Of a stretch of DNA of 64,000 nt, positions 7,707 to 16,482 are shown piece after piece (the stretch's first letter is position 1; each line of letters begins with the position of its first letter). Made by a program: the position numbers and the translations under genes. Origin of the DNA: Clostridiales bacterium (GTDB lineage Bacteria > Bacillota > Clostridia > Lachnospirales > Lachnospiraceae). The notes below the pieces were generated by a model that had not been told where the DNA came from, did no database searches, and saw nothing but the letters and a program-made list of their open reading frames with translations. The stretch spans positions 1 through 64,000 of the forward strand of contig JAATFT010000051.1 in NCBI GenBank assembly GCA_015655075.1. Reading direction: 5' to 3'.

Positions 7707-9215
7707 GTGAATATTAAACGTGCAAAAGAAGAGATTGTAAATACGGTTAAAGCTTATCTTGCAAAGGATGAATTCGGCAATTACCGAATTCCCTATTTAA
7801 GACAGAGGCCGATTCTGCTGATTGGTCCTCCGGGTATTGGTAAAACCCAGATAATGGAACAGGTTGCGGGAGAATGCAAAGTGGCTTTAGTAGCCTATAC
7901 CATTACCCATCATACCAGACAAAGTGCAGTTGGGCTTCCCTTCATCCGGAAAAGGAAATACAACGGGAAGGAATTTTCAGTGACGGAATATACCATGAGT
8001 GAAATTATTGCGTCGGTTTATGATAAAATTGAGTATACGGGACTAAAGGAGGGCATCTTGTTTATTGATGAGATTAACTGTGTTTCGGAAACCTTAGCGC
8101 CTACCATGCTCCAATTTCTGCAATATAAATCCTTTGGAAACAAGAGAATACCGGAGGGATGGATTATTATTACGGCGGGAAATACACCGGAATACAATCG
8201 TTCCGTACGTGATTTTGATACCGTAACCCTTGACAGGGTAAGAAAAATGATTGTGGAACCGGATTTGAATGTCTGGAAGGAATATGCTTATAAACAGGGG
8301 ATTCATGGGGCCATTATTTCTTATCTGGATATTCGGAAAGAAAATTTTTACCGCGTGGAGATCACACCCGACGGTACTTTCTTTGCCACGGCCAGAGGCT
8401 GGGAGGATCTTTCGGAAATGCTTGCAGCCTGTGAGGAGCTTTCCTTACCGGTAACCGAAGATTTAGTGGTTCAATATATTCAGCATAATGCCATTGCAAG
8501 GGATTTTGCGAATTATTATGAATTATATAATAAATATAAAGAAGTGTATTCCATAGAAGAAATACTGAAAGGAAACATTACGCAAAATGCCATTTTAAAA
8601 ATAGGACATGCTTCTTTTGACGAGAAGCTGAATGTAATCGGTCTTCTCCTTAGCAGGTTAAATGATAAATTCAGGGAAGTTTACCTTATGGATTTATACA
8701 TGGACAGATTGTTTTCCTATTTGAAAGAATGGAAGCAGCAGATATCTGAACCGGGAGCAAAACTTCCCAAGGAGCTTATTAAAGATTTGCTAAAAGAGGA
8801 GGAGGAGAAGCTTAATAAAAAAACAGAAAGCGGGCAGTCCGATAAAACGGAGATTACGGTATCGGGCCGGATACGAAACAGCCTGGAAAGGTATGGGAAA
8901 CAACTTAAGGAGAAAGACGTTAAAGATTGGGAAAAAAGTTTTGATTTGGTAAAACATATCTTTGATCAGGAGGTCTTAAAACAAAAGGAAGAGATAACGG
9001 CGGCTTCTAAAACTCTGGAACATGTCTTTGAATTTATGGAAACCGCCTTTGGTGAAAGTCAGGAGATGGTTGTTTTTATTACTGAACTTACCGTGAATTT
9101 TTATAGTTCGAAATTTATCGGAGAATACGGCAGTGACATGTATATAAAATATAACCGCAGTTTGCTGTTTGAGGAAAGGCATAAGGAAATATTAAAAGAA
9201 ATTGACAAGTTATGA
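7707..9215 (+). CDS. MoxR-like AAA+ ATPase
   Basis: This encodes 502 residues from a GTG start. Walker A is GPPGIGKT (about residues 39-46) and Walker B is ILFIDEIN. Sensor 1 lies in IITAGNTPEYN, an arginine follows in TLDRVRK, and a sensor-2-like ARGWE occurs near residue 230. The C-terminal 200 residues are helical and charged. MoxR ATPases remodel or activate client proteins together with VWA partners, here the preceding gene. The 155-base gap between them holds a hairpin (CGCCGCA at 7643, TGCGGCG at 7690) whose right arm abuts the start, so translation could be controlled. Same order and strand with the LRR and VWA genes suggests one functional unit. Confidence 0.85.
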   Translation: MNIKRAKEEIVNTVKAYLAKDEFGNYRIPYLRQRPILLIGPPGIGKTQIMEQVAGECKVALVAYTITHHTRQSAVGLPFIRKRKYNGKEFSVTEYTMSEIIASVYDKIEYTGLKEGILFIDEINCVSETLAPTMLQFLQYKSFGNKRIPEGWIIITAGNTPEYNRSVRDFDTVTLDRVRKMIVEPDLNVWKEYAYKQGIHGAIISYLDIRKENFYRVEITPDGTFFATARGWEDLSEMLAACEELSLPVTEDLVVQYIQHNAIARDFANYYELYNKYKEVYSIEEILKGNITQNAILKIGHASFDEKLNVIGLLLSRLNDKFREVYLMDLYMDRLFSYLKEWKQQISEPGAKLPKELIKDLLKEEEEKLNKKTESGQSDKTEITVSGRIRNSLERYGKQLKEKDVKDWEKSFDLVKHIFDQEVLKQKEEITAASKTLEHVFEFMETAFGESQEMVVFITELTVNFYSSKFIGEYGSDMYIKYNRSLLFEERHKEILKEIDKL

Positions 9216-9516
9216 ATGAAACAGCAGGAGCATCCTTTTATTTAAAAGAGAAATCCGCCTTAAGAATTCTGAAACATCAGCCTCATATTTGACCGGTTAT
9301 GGGTTTATCAGAGCATAATTCCTGGATTTAGTGCAGAGCCGCATTGATTAAAGGGCAGCTATAAGGTATACTGTATAGTGGTGTTAAATTTTAGCCGATT
9401 GTTAATCGCATTTAATGTAAAGCGAATCAGTCATGCCTGTAAACCCGCATAAATAATGAGTTTTGTGTATTTTATTCATGGCTGGTTAAAATAGACTTAA
9501 TGAGGAGGCATAGGAT
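9216..9516. other. Gene-free spacer
   Basis: About 300 bases between the MoxR-like gene and the CBS gene. I see no open frame with a ribosome binding site and no clear terminator or structured RNA. Confidence 0.5.
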
Positions 9517-10002
9517 ATGTATGTTATTGATGAATTTGCAAATAAGAATTACGATACCGGCGGGGATGGCAACGACAAAAATAGCACAGAAAGAAAAAGC
9601 ATTGTTTTTTTATTAACCGTAAAAGCTTTTGTTGCATATTTGGACGACCATTGTACTATACGTCAGGGGCTTGAAAAAATGAGGTATCATGGATATACTG
9701 CTATGCCTGTGATTGCACGGGATGGGACTTATGTGGGAACCGTCAGTGAAGGAGATTTTTTATGGCATATGATTGACAGCGGTATGTATGCCATGAAATC
9801 ACAGGAGGAATATTCCATTAAGGATATACTCCGAAAAGGCTGGAATCCCGCCGTGAAAATTGATACAACCATGGATGAACTGCTGCTGCGTGTTATGGAG
9901 CAAAATTTTGTCCCGGTTATCGATGACAGGGGAAAATTTATGGGAATTATAACCCGAAAGGATATAATTAAGTATTATTATGATAAAATGAAAGAAGGAT
10001 AA
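9517..10002 (+). CDS. Two-CBS-domain protein
   Basis: This encodes 161 residues with a strong AGGAGG site upstream. After about 35 non-conserved residues come two CBS motifs. The first (about 40-85) has YTAMPVIARDGTYVGTVSEGDFL and the second (about 100-155) has FVPVIDDRGKFMGIITRKDII. There is no catalytic or channel domain, so it is a stand-alone adenine-nucleotide sensor. The architecture resembles the c-di-AMP-binding DarB/CbpB proteins of Firmicutes, but ligand identity cannot be read from sequence. Typical relatives begin near residue 28, so the N-terminus here is longer than usual. It is a single-gene unit. Confidence 0.8.
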   Translation: MYVIDEFANKNYDTGGDGNDKNSTERKSIVFLLTVKAFVAYLDDHCTIRQGLEKMRYHGYTAMPVIARDGTYVGTVSEGDFLWHMIDSGMYAMKSQEEYSIKDILRKGWNPAVKIDTTMDELLLRVMEQNFVPVIDDRGKFMGIITRKDIIKYYYDKMKEG

Positions 10003-10140
10003 TGGAAGCGGCGGGATCAGGAATGCCTCACAAAATAAAAGCAAAAGGGCATAGGCTTAAATAGAATCTCAATCTTAATAACGAAGCTGATACATAAGGA
10101 TTACATATGGGAAAATGCATAATCCGGCTGCCCGTTAACG

Positions 10141-10169
10141 AAAAACAACCTGACTTTTTCCATCAGGTT
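10141..10169 (-). terminator. Terminator of hsp20
   Basis: AACCTGA (10147-10153) and TCAGGTT (10163-10169) form a stem. On the minus strand it is followed by GTTTTT. It lies 8 bases beyond the hsp20 stop. Confidence 0.75.
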
Positions 10170-10177
10170 ATTTTCCG

Positions 10178-10606
10178 CTATTGAATATCGATTCTACAGC
10201 CCTTCATTTTAGCAGGCTCCACTTTCGGCACGTATATGGAAAGTATGCCGTTTTTGTATTCCGCTTTTGCCTTCTGGGATTTTACTTCCACAGGCAAGGG
10301 GATTGTCCTGGAGAAGCTGCCATAGTACCTTTCTTTTCTGTATACGTCATCGTCTTTATAATCGTCGTCTTTTTTAGTCTGGCCTGACAGCCGGATGGAA
10401 TTTTCATCCACATAAACATTTAAATCCTCTTTTGAAACACCAGGTATTTCAGCATTTAAAACGACGTCTTTTTCCGTCTGATAAACATCAATCCTGGGGG
10501 AAGTTGTTTTTCCGAAAAATCCAAAGGGTGAATTTTCAAAAAAATTGCTCATTTCCCTTTGAATATTATCCGCATCCCTGAATGGATTCCATGGTACAAG
10601 GTTCAT
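10178..10606 (-). CDS. Small heat-shock protein (Hsp20/alpha-crystallin)
   Basis: This encodes 142 residues. The alpha-crystallin domain covers about residues 35-140, with PRIDVYQTEKDVVLNAEIPG near its start and KNGILSIYVPK near its end. The N-terminus (LVPWNPFRD...IQREM...FF) is typical of clostridial Hsp20. It is an ATP-independent holdase that keeps unfolded proteins soluble in the cytoplasm. It starts behind AGGAGG and has its own terminator. No CIRCE element is seen upstream; a 14-base palindrome AAATTACGTAATTT lies at 10650-10663. Confidence 0.93.
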   Translation of the reverse strand: MNLVPWNPFRDADNIQREMSNFFENSPFGFFGKTTSPRIDVYQTEKDVVLNAEIPGVSKEDLNVYVDENSIRLSGQTKKDDDYKDDDVYRKERYYGSFSRTIPLPVEVKSQKAKAEYKNGILSIYVPKVEPAKMKGCRIDIQ

Positions 10607-10649
10607 TTATGAATTCCTCCTTATAAGTTTTTTCTTTCTTATTATTTTC

Positions 10650-10663
10650 AAATTACGTAATTT
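10650..10663. promoter_or_regulatory. Perfect 14-base palindrome upstream of hsp20
   Basis: AAATTACGTAATTT lies 44 bases upstream of the hsp20 start in AT-rich sequence. It could be an operator, but such a short AT-rich palindrome may also be chance. Confidence 0.25.
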
Positions 10664-10695
10664 TATTATAAAGAATTTATTTGCTATATGGAGAT

Positions 10696-11583
10696 TTATT
10701 TATTATTATATTTAAGCGTTTTCAATCCCCCTTGTATTAATTTATCAATAGGTTGATTATGGGAACGGCATATCCTTTTTAAACCGTATAGGCTTTCGGG
10801 GTCCTTACTTATCAGATTGACGCCATATGTACAGGAAAGTGTTGCCTTAAAACCTAATTTTTTTATAATGCTCTCTGTTAAATCATTGTATTTTCCATAG
10901 GGATATGTAAATGTATTTGGTACTTTATTCGTAACCGACATTATCTTTTCCTGTAAAGTATTGATGTCTTCCGTTATAACCGCCTCATATTGGGCAGTGG
11001 ATTCATTCTCCATTTTATAGCAGCCGTACCGTCCGTTGCGGATTCTATGTAAATTATAAGTATGGTTTTGGATTTCAACCAGGCCTGATTGATCCATTTC
11101 ATATATCTGCTCCCAGGTTATGACGGCATAATTAATATTGTCGTCCGATACCTTTGAATAATCATCCGTGCTTTTTCCAACGATAGATAATACAATCTTT
11201 TTATTATATTCTTTCAGTAAGGGAAACACATATTTATAAATGCTTATATAACCGTCGTCAAAAGATAAAATGATGGGGTTTTCCGGCAATTGTTTGCCGT
11301 CATACACATAATCGATTAATTGGGACATGGTAATTGTATTATACTCATTTTCCGATAAATATTTTAAATCGCTCTCGAATTCATATGGACTGATAACATC
11401 CTTGCCAAAGTTGCTGTTCTTTACCTGGTGGTACATAAGGATTGGTACACACACCAGCTGCCGATTGGAAGATACAGCATAAATGTCAATTAAACTCCTT
11501 GCTATGGAAATTGTTAACAGGCTGAAAAGAACAGCCAGTAAAAAGATTTTGAGCCTATGATCATTAATAATTTTTTTATACAT
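10696..11583 (-). CDS. Membrane-anchored polysaccharide deacetylase
   Basis: This encodes 295 residues. One N-terminal transmembrane segment (about 11-35) anchors a carbohydrate esterase 4 domain outside the cell. Visible motifs are PILMYHQV at its start, the SFDDGY catalytic Asp motif, NHTYNLH (metal-binding histidines), and TFTYPYGKYND. This pattern resembles PgaB/IcaB-type deacetylases that remove acetyl groups from N-acetylglucosamine polymers. It appears monocistronic on the minus strand, with hsp20 90 bases downstream. The exact polymer substrate is unknown. Confidence 0.85.
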   Translation of the reverse strand: MYKKIINDHRLKIFLLAVLFSLLTISIARSLIDIYAVSSNRQLVCVPILMYHQVKNSNFGKDVISPYEFESDLKYLSENEYNTITMSQLIDYVYDGKQLPENPIILSFDDGYISIYKYVFPLLKEYNKKIVLSIVGKSTDDYSKVSDDNINYAVITWEQIYEMDQSGLVEIQNHTYNLHRIRNGRYGCYKMENESTAQYEAVITEDINTLQEKIMSVTNKVPNTFTYPYGKYNDLTESIIKKLGFKATLSCTYGVNLISKDPESLYGLKRICRSHNQPIDKLIQGGLKTLKYNNK

Positions 11584-11790
11584 ATGGACACCACTCGAAT
11601 ATATTTTATATATAATTATATGACAAAAAAGCAGAAATTTAGCCTGCCATTTTTTAATTAATCAATTTTTAATAAAATTTTAAAATAGAATCCCAGATTC
11701 CGGTTCTCTTTTGTATGGAATTAATAATATCAATGAAATAAAACTATTATTTTTGTTACTATTGAATAAAAGAGGGCTGCCACTTTAACA

Positions 11791-11825
11791 CAAGTCATTA
11801 CCATAATAAACTTGGTAATGACTTG
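11791..11825. terminator. Hairpin downstream of the aspartase-like gene
   Basis: Thirteen-base arms (11791-11803 and 11813-11825) pair perfectly around a 9-base loop. It lies 33 bases beyond the stop of the minus-strand gene. The T-run is on the plus-strand side, so it may act in both directions weakly. Confidence 0.6.
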
Positions 11826-11858
11826 TTGATTTTTGATATGGCGACCAGCAGGATTCTT

Positions 11859-13172
11859 TTATTTAAGCATATTCTCCAGGATTTGTTTTGCCTTTTGGTT
11901 ATTGTCGCCGCATTCTTCCAAAACACGGGTAACGGTTTCATATCCAAGCTTTGCAGTATATTCTGTTGCAAAGGCAAAGGAAGAGCTAAGTGTTTCCTTA
12001 CATCTTGAAACGTTTGGCTTAATGAGATCAATACACTTTTCGCGGAACAGTTTTACGCAGTGGCTTAGCAACTCAAGACTTTCCAGCAGGGAATCTGCAA
12101 TAAGAGGCAGAAATGCGTTGAGTTCAAATTCACCGTGGGAAGACGCCGATGAAATTGCGTAGTCGTTTGCCATAATACGCATGGACACCTGAATAACCAT
12201 TTCCGGAATCACGGGATTTACTTTTCCGGGCATAATGGTACTGCCTATCTGCATGGGCTTTAACCTGATTTCACCAATGGCATTGGAATTCATCAGGCGT
12301 AAGTCGTTGGCAATTTTCATCAGATTGACGGCAAGAGCTTTTAACAGGCCTGAAACTTCCACGAAAACATCATTGTTCTGGGTAATGTCCAAAGGATATT
12401 CCGAAACGGCAAGCCCAATGCCGGTCATGTTTCTCAATGTCTCAATAATGCCGAAACGGTACGGTCTGTCCGCATTGATTCCGGTTCCTATGGCAGTTCC
12501 GCCGAGATTGACCAGTCGCAGTCTTTCCTCCACTTTGTAGAGCCGCCACCGGTCTCTTGCAATTGCCTGTGCATAGGCGCCAAATTCCCCGCCCAATGTA
12601 ACGGGAATGGCATCCATAAGCTCCGTTCTGCCGACTTTTTTAATAGAATCAAATTCATTTTCTTTTTTCTGGAGTGCTTCCTGGAGCTTTGCACATTCCT
12701 CACTTAATGTCCGTAAGGTATCGATTGCGGCAATACGTAATGCCGTTGGATAGACGTCATTGGTGGACTGGCCCCGGTTTACATCGTCCAAGGGATGGAT
12801 AATATCATAAGAACCAGGGGGACAGTCCATTTGCAATAACGCAAGATTGGCAATCACTTCGTTTACATTCATATTTGTTGAGGTTCCGGCGCCGCCCTGA
12901 AGCGACTGCGTAATAAACTGATCGTCTGCCTTGCCGGCAAGGATAAGGTCACAGGCATCTATGATTGCCGGGTAAATTTCTTTTTTATCAGCCCCTATAT
13001 CGATGTAGGTAATTGCCGCTGCCTTTTTTATTTTTACAATGGAATAAATAAGCTGTAAATTAGTCCTTTTATGCTCCAGTTTAAAATTCTCGTATGCCCG
13101 TTTAGTCTGTAATCCGTACAGCTCATGATCTTCAAGCCCTATTTGGCCCAATTTGTCGGATTCTTTTCTCAT
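11859..13172 (-). CDS. aspA: Aspartase/fumarase superfamily lyase linked to hydF
   Basis: This encodes 437 residues from the ATG at 13172, which has GGAG upstream; an ATG four codons earlier has no site. The superfamily signature GSTIMPGKVNPV is intact, as are GGAGTSTNMNVNEVIAN and HPLDDVNRGQSTNDV of the active site. These favour aspartate ammonia-lyase (aspartate to fumarate plus ammonia). Aspartase-like genes occur in [FeFe]-hydrogenase maturation clusters of clostridia. Here hydF lies upstream on the same strand, so a role linked to hydrogenase maturation is plausible. Two repeat elements now fill the 340-base gap and may uncouple the pair. Confidence 0.85.
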   Translation of the reverse strand: MRKESDKLGQIGLEDHELYGLQTKRAYENFKLEHKRTNLQLIYSIVKIKKAAAITYIDIGADKKEIYPAIIDACDLILAGKADDQFITQSLQGGAGTSTNMNVNEVIANLALLQMDCPPGSYDIIHPLDDVNRGQSTNDVYPTALRIAAIDTLRTLSEECAKLQEALQKKENEFDSIKKVGRTELMDAIPVTLGGEFGAYAQAIARDRWRLYKVEERLRLVNLGGTAIGTGINADRPYRFGIIETLRNMTGIGLAVSEYPLDITQNNDVFVEVSGLLKALAVNLMKIANDLRLMNSNAIGEIRLKPMQIGSTIMPGKVNPVIPEMVIQVSMRIMANDYAISSASSHGEFELNAFLPLIADSLLESLELLSHCVKLFREKCIDLIKPNVSRCKETLSSSFAFATEYTAKLGYETVTRVLEECGDNNQKAKQILENMLK

Positions 13173-13215
13173 GTTAAACTCCATTCCGTTTGAAATATGC
13201 TTTTTATTTCACACT

Positions 13216-13377
13216 AGAGCGTGTTTGGAAAATGCTTGTGCCGGGTTGGGTGTTCCACTTTGTGGGAGGTAAGGAGCGATTTTGGGAGCGTAGTGGGGCT
13301 ACGTTTCCAAAATTGTGACACAGCATACCGCAAAGTGGAGCGGTCAAAACGGTGCAATGATTTTTCAAACACGCTCT
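13216..13377. mobile_element. 162-bp MITE-like repeat, copy 1
   Basis: The ends are AGAGCGTGTTTG... and ...CAAACACGCTCT, an inverted repeat, and the whole unit is nearly self-complementary, predicting one long hairpin. Other full copies are at 21446, 23044, 56330 and 56845, with a deleted copy at 6078 and a solo end at 34538. Most copies are bordered by TA on both sides, like IS630/mariner-type MITEs. This copy keeps its left TA; its right border is interrupted by a second element. Confidence 0.85.
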
Positions 13378-13378
13378 G

Positions 13379-13539
13379 GTACAGCATTGCATAAGTTTCG
13401 CTGAATTTCAGTGCCTGATATTTGCGTTGGGGCAAGGCGGAGGAATGAGGCGTAGCGGTGTTCTACGCTGACCTGCGACTACGCGGCACCAGCGTAAATA
13501 GCGGGTTCTGAAATCATTGAAATCTATGCAATGCTGTAC
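13379..13539. mobile_element. Second hairpin element nested at the MITE end
   Basis: Perfect 15-base terminal inverted repeats, GTACAGCATTGCATA (13379-13393) and its complement (13525-13539), bound 161 bases. A 40-base core (13432-13471) recurs with one mismatch at 54025-54064. Removing this element restores the expected CTCTAG right border of the neighbouring MITE, so it inserted into that end. Its right 26 bases encode the C-terminus and stop codon of hydF. Confidence 0.75.
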
Positions 13540-14758
13540 TAGTTCCCATGGCATTTTCTTCAAGTACTGCTTCTAAATGAGGGAAGATTTTTAGGCTGCG
13601 CTTTAAAATACCCTGCATATAGGCTATGGTTACCCCGTAATTTGTAATCGGTATGCCCTGGTCCACGGCACATTTCATACGGTAGCGTACTTCCCGTTCA
13701 TTCAGCATACATCCGCCGCAGTGGACAATCATTTTGTACGGGGTAAGATCCTCCGGAAACTCTGCGCCGGAGGTAAATTCAAAGGTAATGTTTTTGCCGG
13801 TATAGTTTTTCATCCAGCGGGGAATTTTAACCGTACCGATATCGTCACACTGACGGTGATGGGAACATCCCTCCGAAACCAACACTTTGTCTTTGTCCTC
13901 CAGTTTTTCAACGGCAACAACCCCTTTTACCGCAGTATTAAGCAGTCCCTTGTACCGTGCCATTAAGATAGAAAAGGAAGTGAGGGGTATATGCGGCGGC
14001 GTATCGGCGGATACCTTTGCAAAAACCTGGCTGTCGGTAATAACCATCACAGGTTCCTTGCCAAGATTAGAAAGGGTGTCCCTAAATTCGTATTCTTTTA
14101 CCACAATTGCGGTTGCATCCGCTTCCAGAATATCCCGAATTGTCTGCTGCTGGGGCAAAATCAGTCTGCCCTTTGGCGCCGCTTTATCTATGGGAGTGAC
14201 AAGCACAACAAAATCGGAGGGATGAAGTAAATCTGCAACAATTTTTAATTTTTCATCATCCACCAAAATTAAATGTGCAATTTTTTCTTTTAATTCCTGT
14301 ATGCCCGTTGATTGTTCTGCACTGGCATACATTTTATTTGGCTCCCTAACGGGTATGGTATCAAGTAAATCGATTTTATTGTAAACAATATAATAAGGTA
14401 CATTTTTGGCTATAAAAGCATTTACAAGATCAAGGTCGGTATCCTTCATTCCTTCCGTAGCGTCTACAACAAGTACGGCAATGTCCGTTTTGTTTAACAC
14501 CTGCTTCGCCGCCTTTACCCGGAGTCCTCCCAAGCCTCCTTCATCATCAATACCCGGTGTGTCGATGATCGTTACCGGTCCCATCGGAAGCAATTCCATT
14601 GCTTTGTAAACCGGATCGGTTGTCGTTCCTTTTACATCGGAAACAACGGCAAGGGCCTGTCCTGTAAATGCATTTACCAGGCTTGACTTTCCGGCGTTCC
14701 TTCTGCCGAAAAAACCTATATGTATTCTGTTTGCAGACGGGGTTTCGTTAAGTCCCAT
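13514..14758 (-). CDS. hydF: [FeFe]-hydrogenase maturation GTPase HydF
   Basis: This encodes 414 residues. The start at 14758 has GGAGGT six bases upstream; an ATG six codons earlier contains that site and is not credible. HydF is the scaffold on which the 2Fe subcluster of [FeFe]-hydrogenase is assembled. The N-terminal GTPase domain has GRRNAGKSS (P-loop), DTPGIDDEGG and NKID. The C-terminal cluster-binding domain keeps CSHH and HCGGC, the Cys/His ligands of the 4Fe-4S cluster. The last codons (TALHRFQ-stop) lie inside a repeat element, so the C-terminus has been rewritten by insertion. An EamA transporter gene is 68 bases upstream and an aspartase-like gene lies downstream. hydE and hydG are not in the window. 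Confidence 0.93.
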   Translation of the reverse strand: MGLNETPSANRIHIGFFGRRNAGKSSLVNAFTGQALAVVSDVKGTTTDPVYKAMELLPMGPVTIIDTPGIDDEGGLGGLRVKAAKQVLNKTDIAVLVVDATEGMKDTDLDLVNAFIAKNVPYYIVYNKIDLLDTIPVREPNKMYASAEQSTGIQELKEKIAHLILVDDEKLKIVADLLHPSDFVVLVTPIDKAAPKGRLILPQQQTIRDILEADATAIVVKEYEFRDTLSNLGKEPVMVITDSQVFAKVSADTPPHIPLTSFSILMARYKGLLNTAVKGVVAVEKLEDKDKVLVSEGCSHHRQCDDIGTVKIPRWMKNYTGKNITFEFTSGAEFPEDLTPYKMIVHCGGCMLNEREVRYRMKCAVDQGIPITNYGVTIAYMQGILKRSLKIFPHLEAVLEENAMGTSTALHRFQ

Positions 14759-14826
14759 AGCGATACCTCCAAACATACATAATTATTCATTTTTCTCCTT
14801 TCTTACAGGTCAGATAATCTTTTCTA

Positions 14827-15243
14827 TTACTTTAAAATCAAAATAAAAGTACCAATCGTTATAAGTAAACCGCCTAACACCGTTTTTAAAGTTACAGCTT
14901 CTTTTAGGATGACAAAAGCCAATACGATACTGATAACTACGCTGAACTTATCGATTGGTACTACCCTTGATGCATCTCCTATCTGTAAGGCTTTGTAATA
15001 AAAAAGCCAGCTTAGGCCGGTGGCAATTCCGGACAGGCCTAAGAAAACCCAGCTTTTTGTACCAATATTAGTGACTTCATTTTGTTTTCCGGTCATAAAG
15101 ACGATTCCCCAAGCCATTATTAATACTACTATGGTACGTATTGCCGTAGCCAGGTTGGAATTCACTTTCTCAATACCGATTTTGGCTAATATGGATGTGA
15201 GCGCGGCAAATACAGCTGAAAGCATTGCATATAAAATCCACAT
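14827..15243 (-). CDS. Half-size EamA-family transporter
   Basis: This encodes 138 residues forming a single EamA domain with about five hydrophobic helices, half the usual ten-helix DMT transporter. PIDKFSVVISIVLAFVILKE is the typical helix 4 signature. Such half-size proteins usually work as homodimers. AAAGGAG precedes the start. It lies 68 bases upstream of hydF on the same strand, so they may be co-transcribed. The substrate is unknown. Confidence 0.8.
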   Translation of the reverse strand: MWILYAMLSAVFAALTSILAKIGIEKVNSNLATAIRTIVVLIMAWGIVFMTGKQNEVTNIGTKSWVFLGLSGIATGLSWLFYYKALQIGDASRVVPIDKFSVVISIVLAFVILKEAVTLKTVLGGLLITIGTFILILK

Positions 15244-15410
15244 AACGGACTCCTTTCCATATTGAAGTTGATTTGATTTCTTTTTTGCATTATCTAATTC
15301 TTACATTTATATGGATTTTTGTCAATTACTTCTTTATCTTTATTGACAAGCTTATAATAGCAATCATATAATTAATTATGTTTTAGTAATACTTATTATG
15401 GAGGAAGATA

Positions 15411-16361
15411 ATGAAAATAAAGAAGGTAACTTTAATTGGATTAGGAGCAATGGGTGTATTTTTTGCACCAAAATTAGACAAATATCTGGGGAAGGAGAAC
15501 TTCAGGGTACTTGCCGAAGGTGATCGCAGGGAAAGATTGCTGACAAAAGGCGTAACGGTTAACGGCGTCGGACATCAATTTACAATTATCACTCCTGAAA
15601 CAAAAGGTGACACAGCCGACTTGATTATTATGGCTGTAAAAGACACCGGGCTGACACAGGCTATCCGCGATATAAGAAATCAGGTGGGAGAGGATACCCA
15701 GATCCTTTGTGTTATGAATGGGATAGACAGCGAGGAAAGGCTTGCGGCGGTATATGGCTGGGAGCATATTTTATATTCCTATATGAGAGTTTCCATAGTT
15801 ATGAAAGACGGGGTTGCAGACTTTGATCCCCACATGGGAAAGGTGTATTTTGGAGAGGCAAAAAATGATGAATTATCAGAAAGAGTTAAGACTGTCAAAG
15901 AATTATTTGATACCTGTGATATCAAATACAGCATTGAGCCGGATATGATCAGAGGTATGTGGTTTAAATTCATGTGCAATATCGGAGAAAATATGACCTG
16001 CGCCCTGTTAGGCATTCCCTTTGGTGCTTATCATGTCAGCGAACATGCGAATGTAATCCGTAGAAATGGAATGCGGGAGGTGATTAAAATTGCAAACCGC
16101 CTTGGCATCGATTTGGGAGAAAAAGACATAGAGTATCAGGAAGCTACGATTAAACGATTGCCCTTTGCCAACAAACCTTCCACCCTACAGGATTTAGAAA
16201 ACGGCCGCGTGACTGAAATTGAGATGTTTGCGGGAAAAGTAGTGAAACTTGGTGAAGAACTTGGTATAAAAACACCTTTAAACTGGATGTTTTATCATGG
16301 AATTAAGGTATGTGAGGAAAAAGCTATGGGAAAGTTTGATGCCCTGCAAATATCCCAATGA
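15411..16361 (+). CDS. Ketopantoate reductase-family dehydrogenase
   Basis: This encodes 316 residues behind GGAGG. The N-terminal Rossmann motif is GLGAMG (about 10-15). The central helix has MWFKFMCNIGEN, containing the conserved Lys and Asn of the ApbA/PanE family. The C-terminal domain has PSTLQDLENGRVTEIEMF, the family substrate-binding signature. The family reduces 2-dehydropantoate with NADPH in coenzyme A synthesis, though many clostridial paralogues act on other ketoacids. No panB or panC is adjacent, so the specific function is uncertain. It is divergent from the EamA gene. Confidence 0.8.
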   Translation: MKIKKVTLIGLGAMGVFFAPKLDKYLGKENFRVLAEGDRRERLLTKGVTVNGVGHQFTIITPETKGDTADLIIMAVKDTGLTQAIRDIRNQVGEDTQILCVMNGIDSEERLAAVYGWEHILYSYMRVSIVMKDGVADFDPHMGKVYFGEAKNDELSERVKTVKELFDTCDIKYSIEPDMIRGMWFKFMCNIGENMTCALLGIPFGAYHVSEHANVIRRNGMREVIKIANRLGIDLGEKDIEYQEATIKRLPFANKPSTLQDLENGRVTEIEMFAGKVVKLGEELGIKTPLNWMFYHGIKVCEEKAMGKFDALQISQ

Positions 16362-16482
16362 AGGAAAACGGGAAAAAAGGATAGGCAAAATTTAACAAAC
16401 TGACAAAAAGGACAATTTATACAGGAATGACCGGGTGAACCGTTAAATATATTTTAATAATAAATATTGGATGGAGCTTGTA

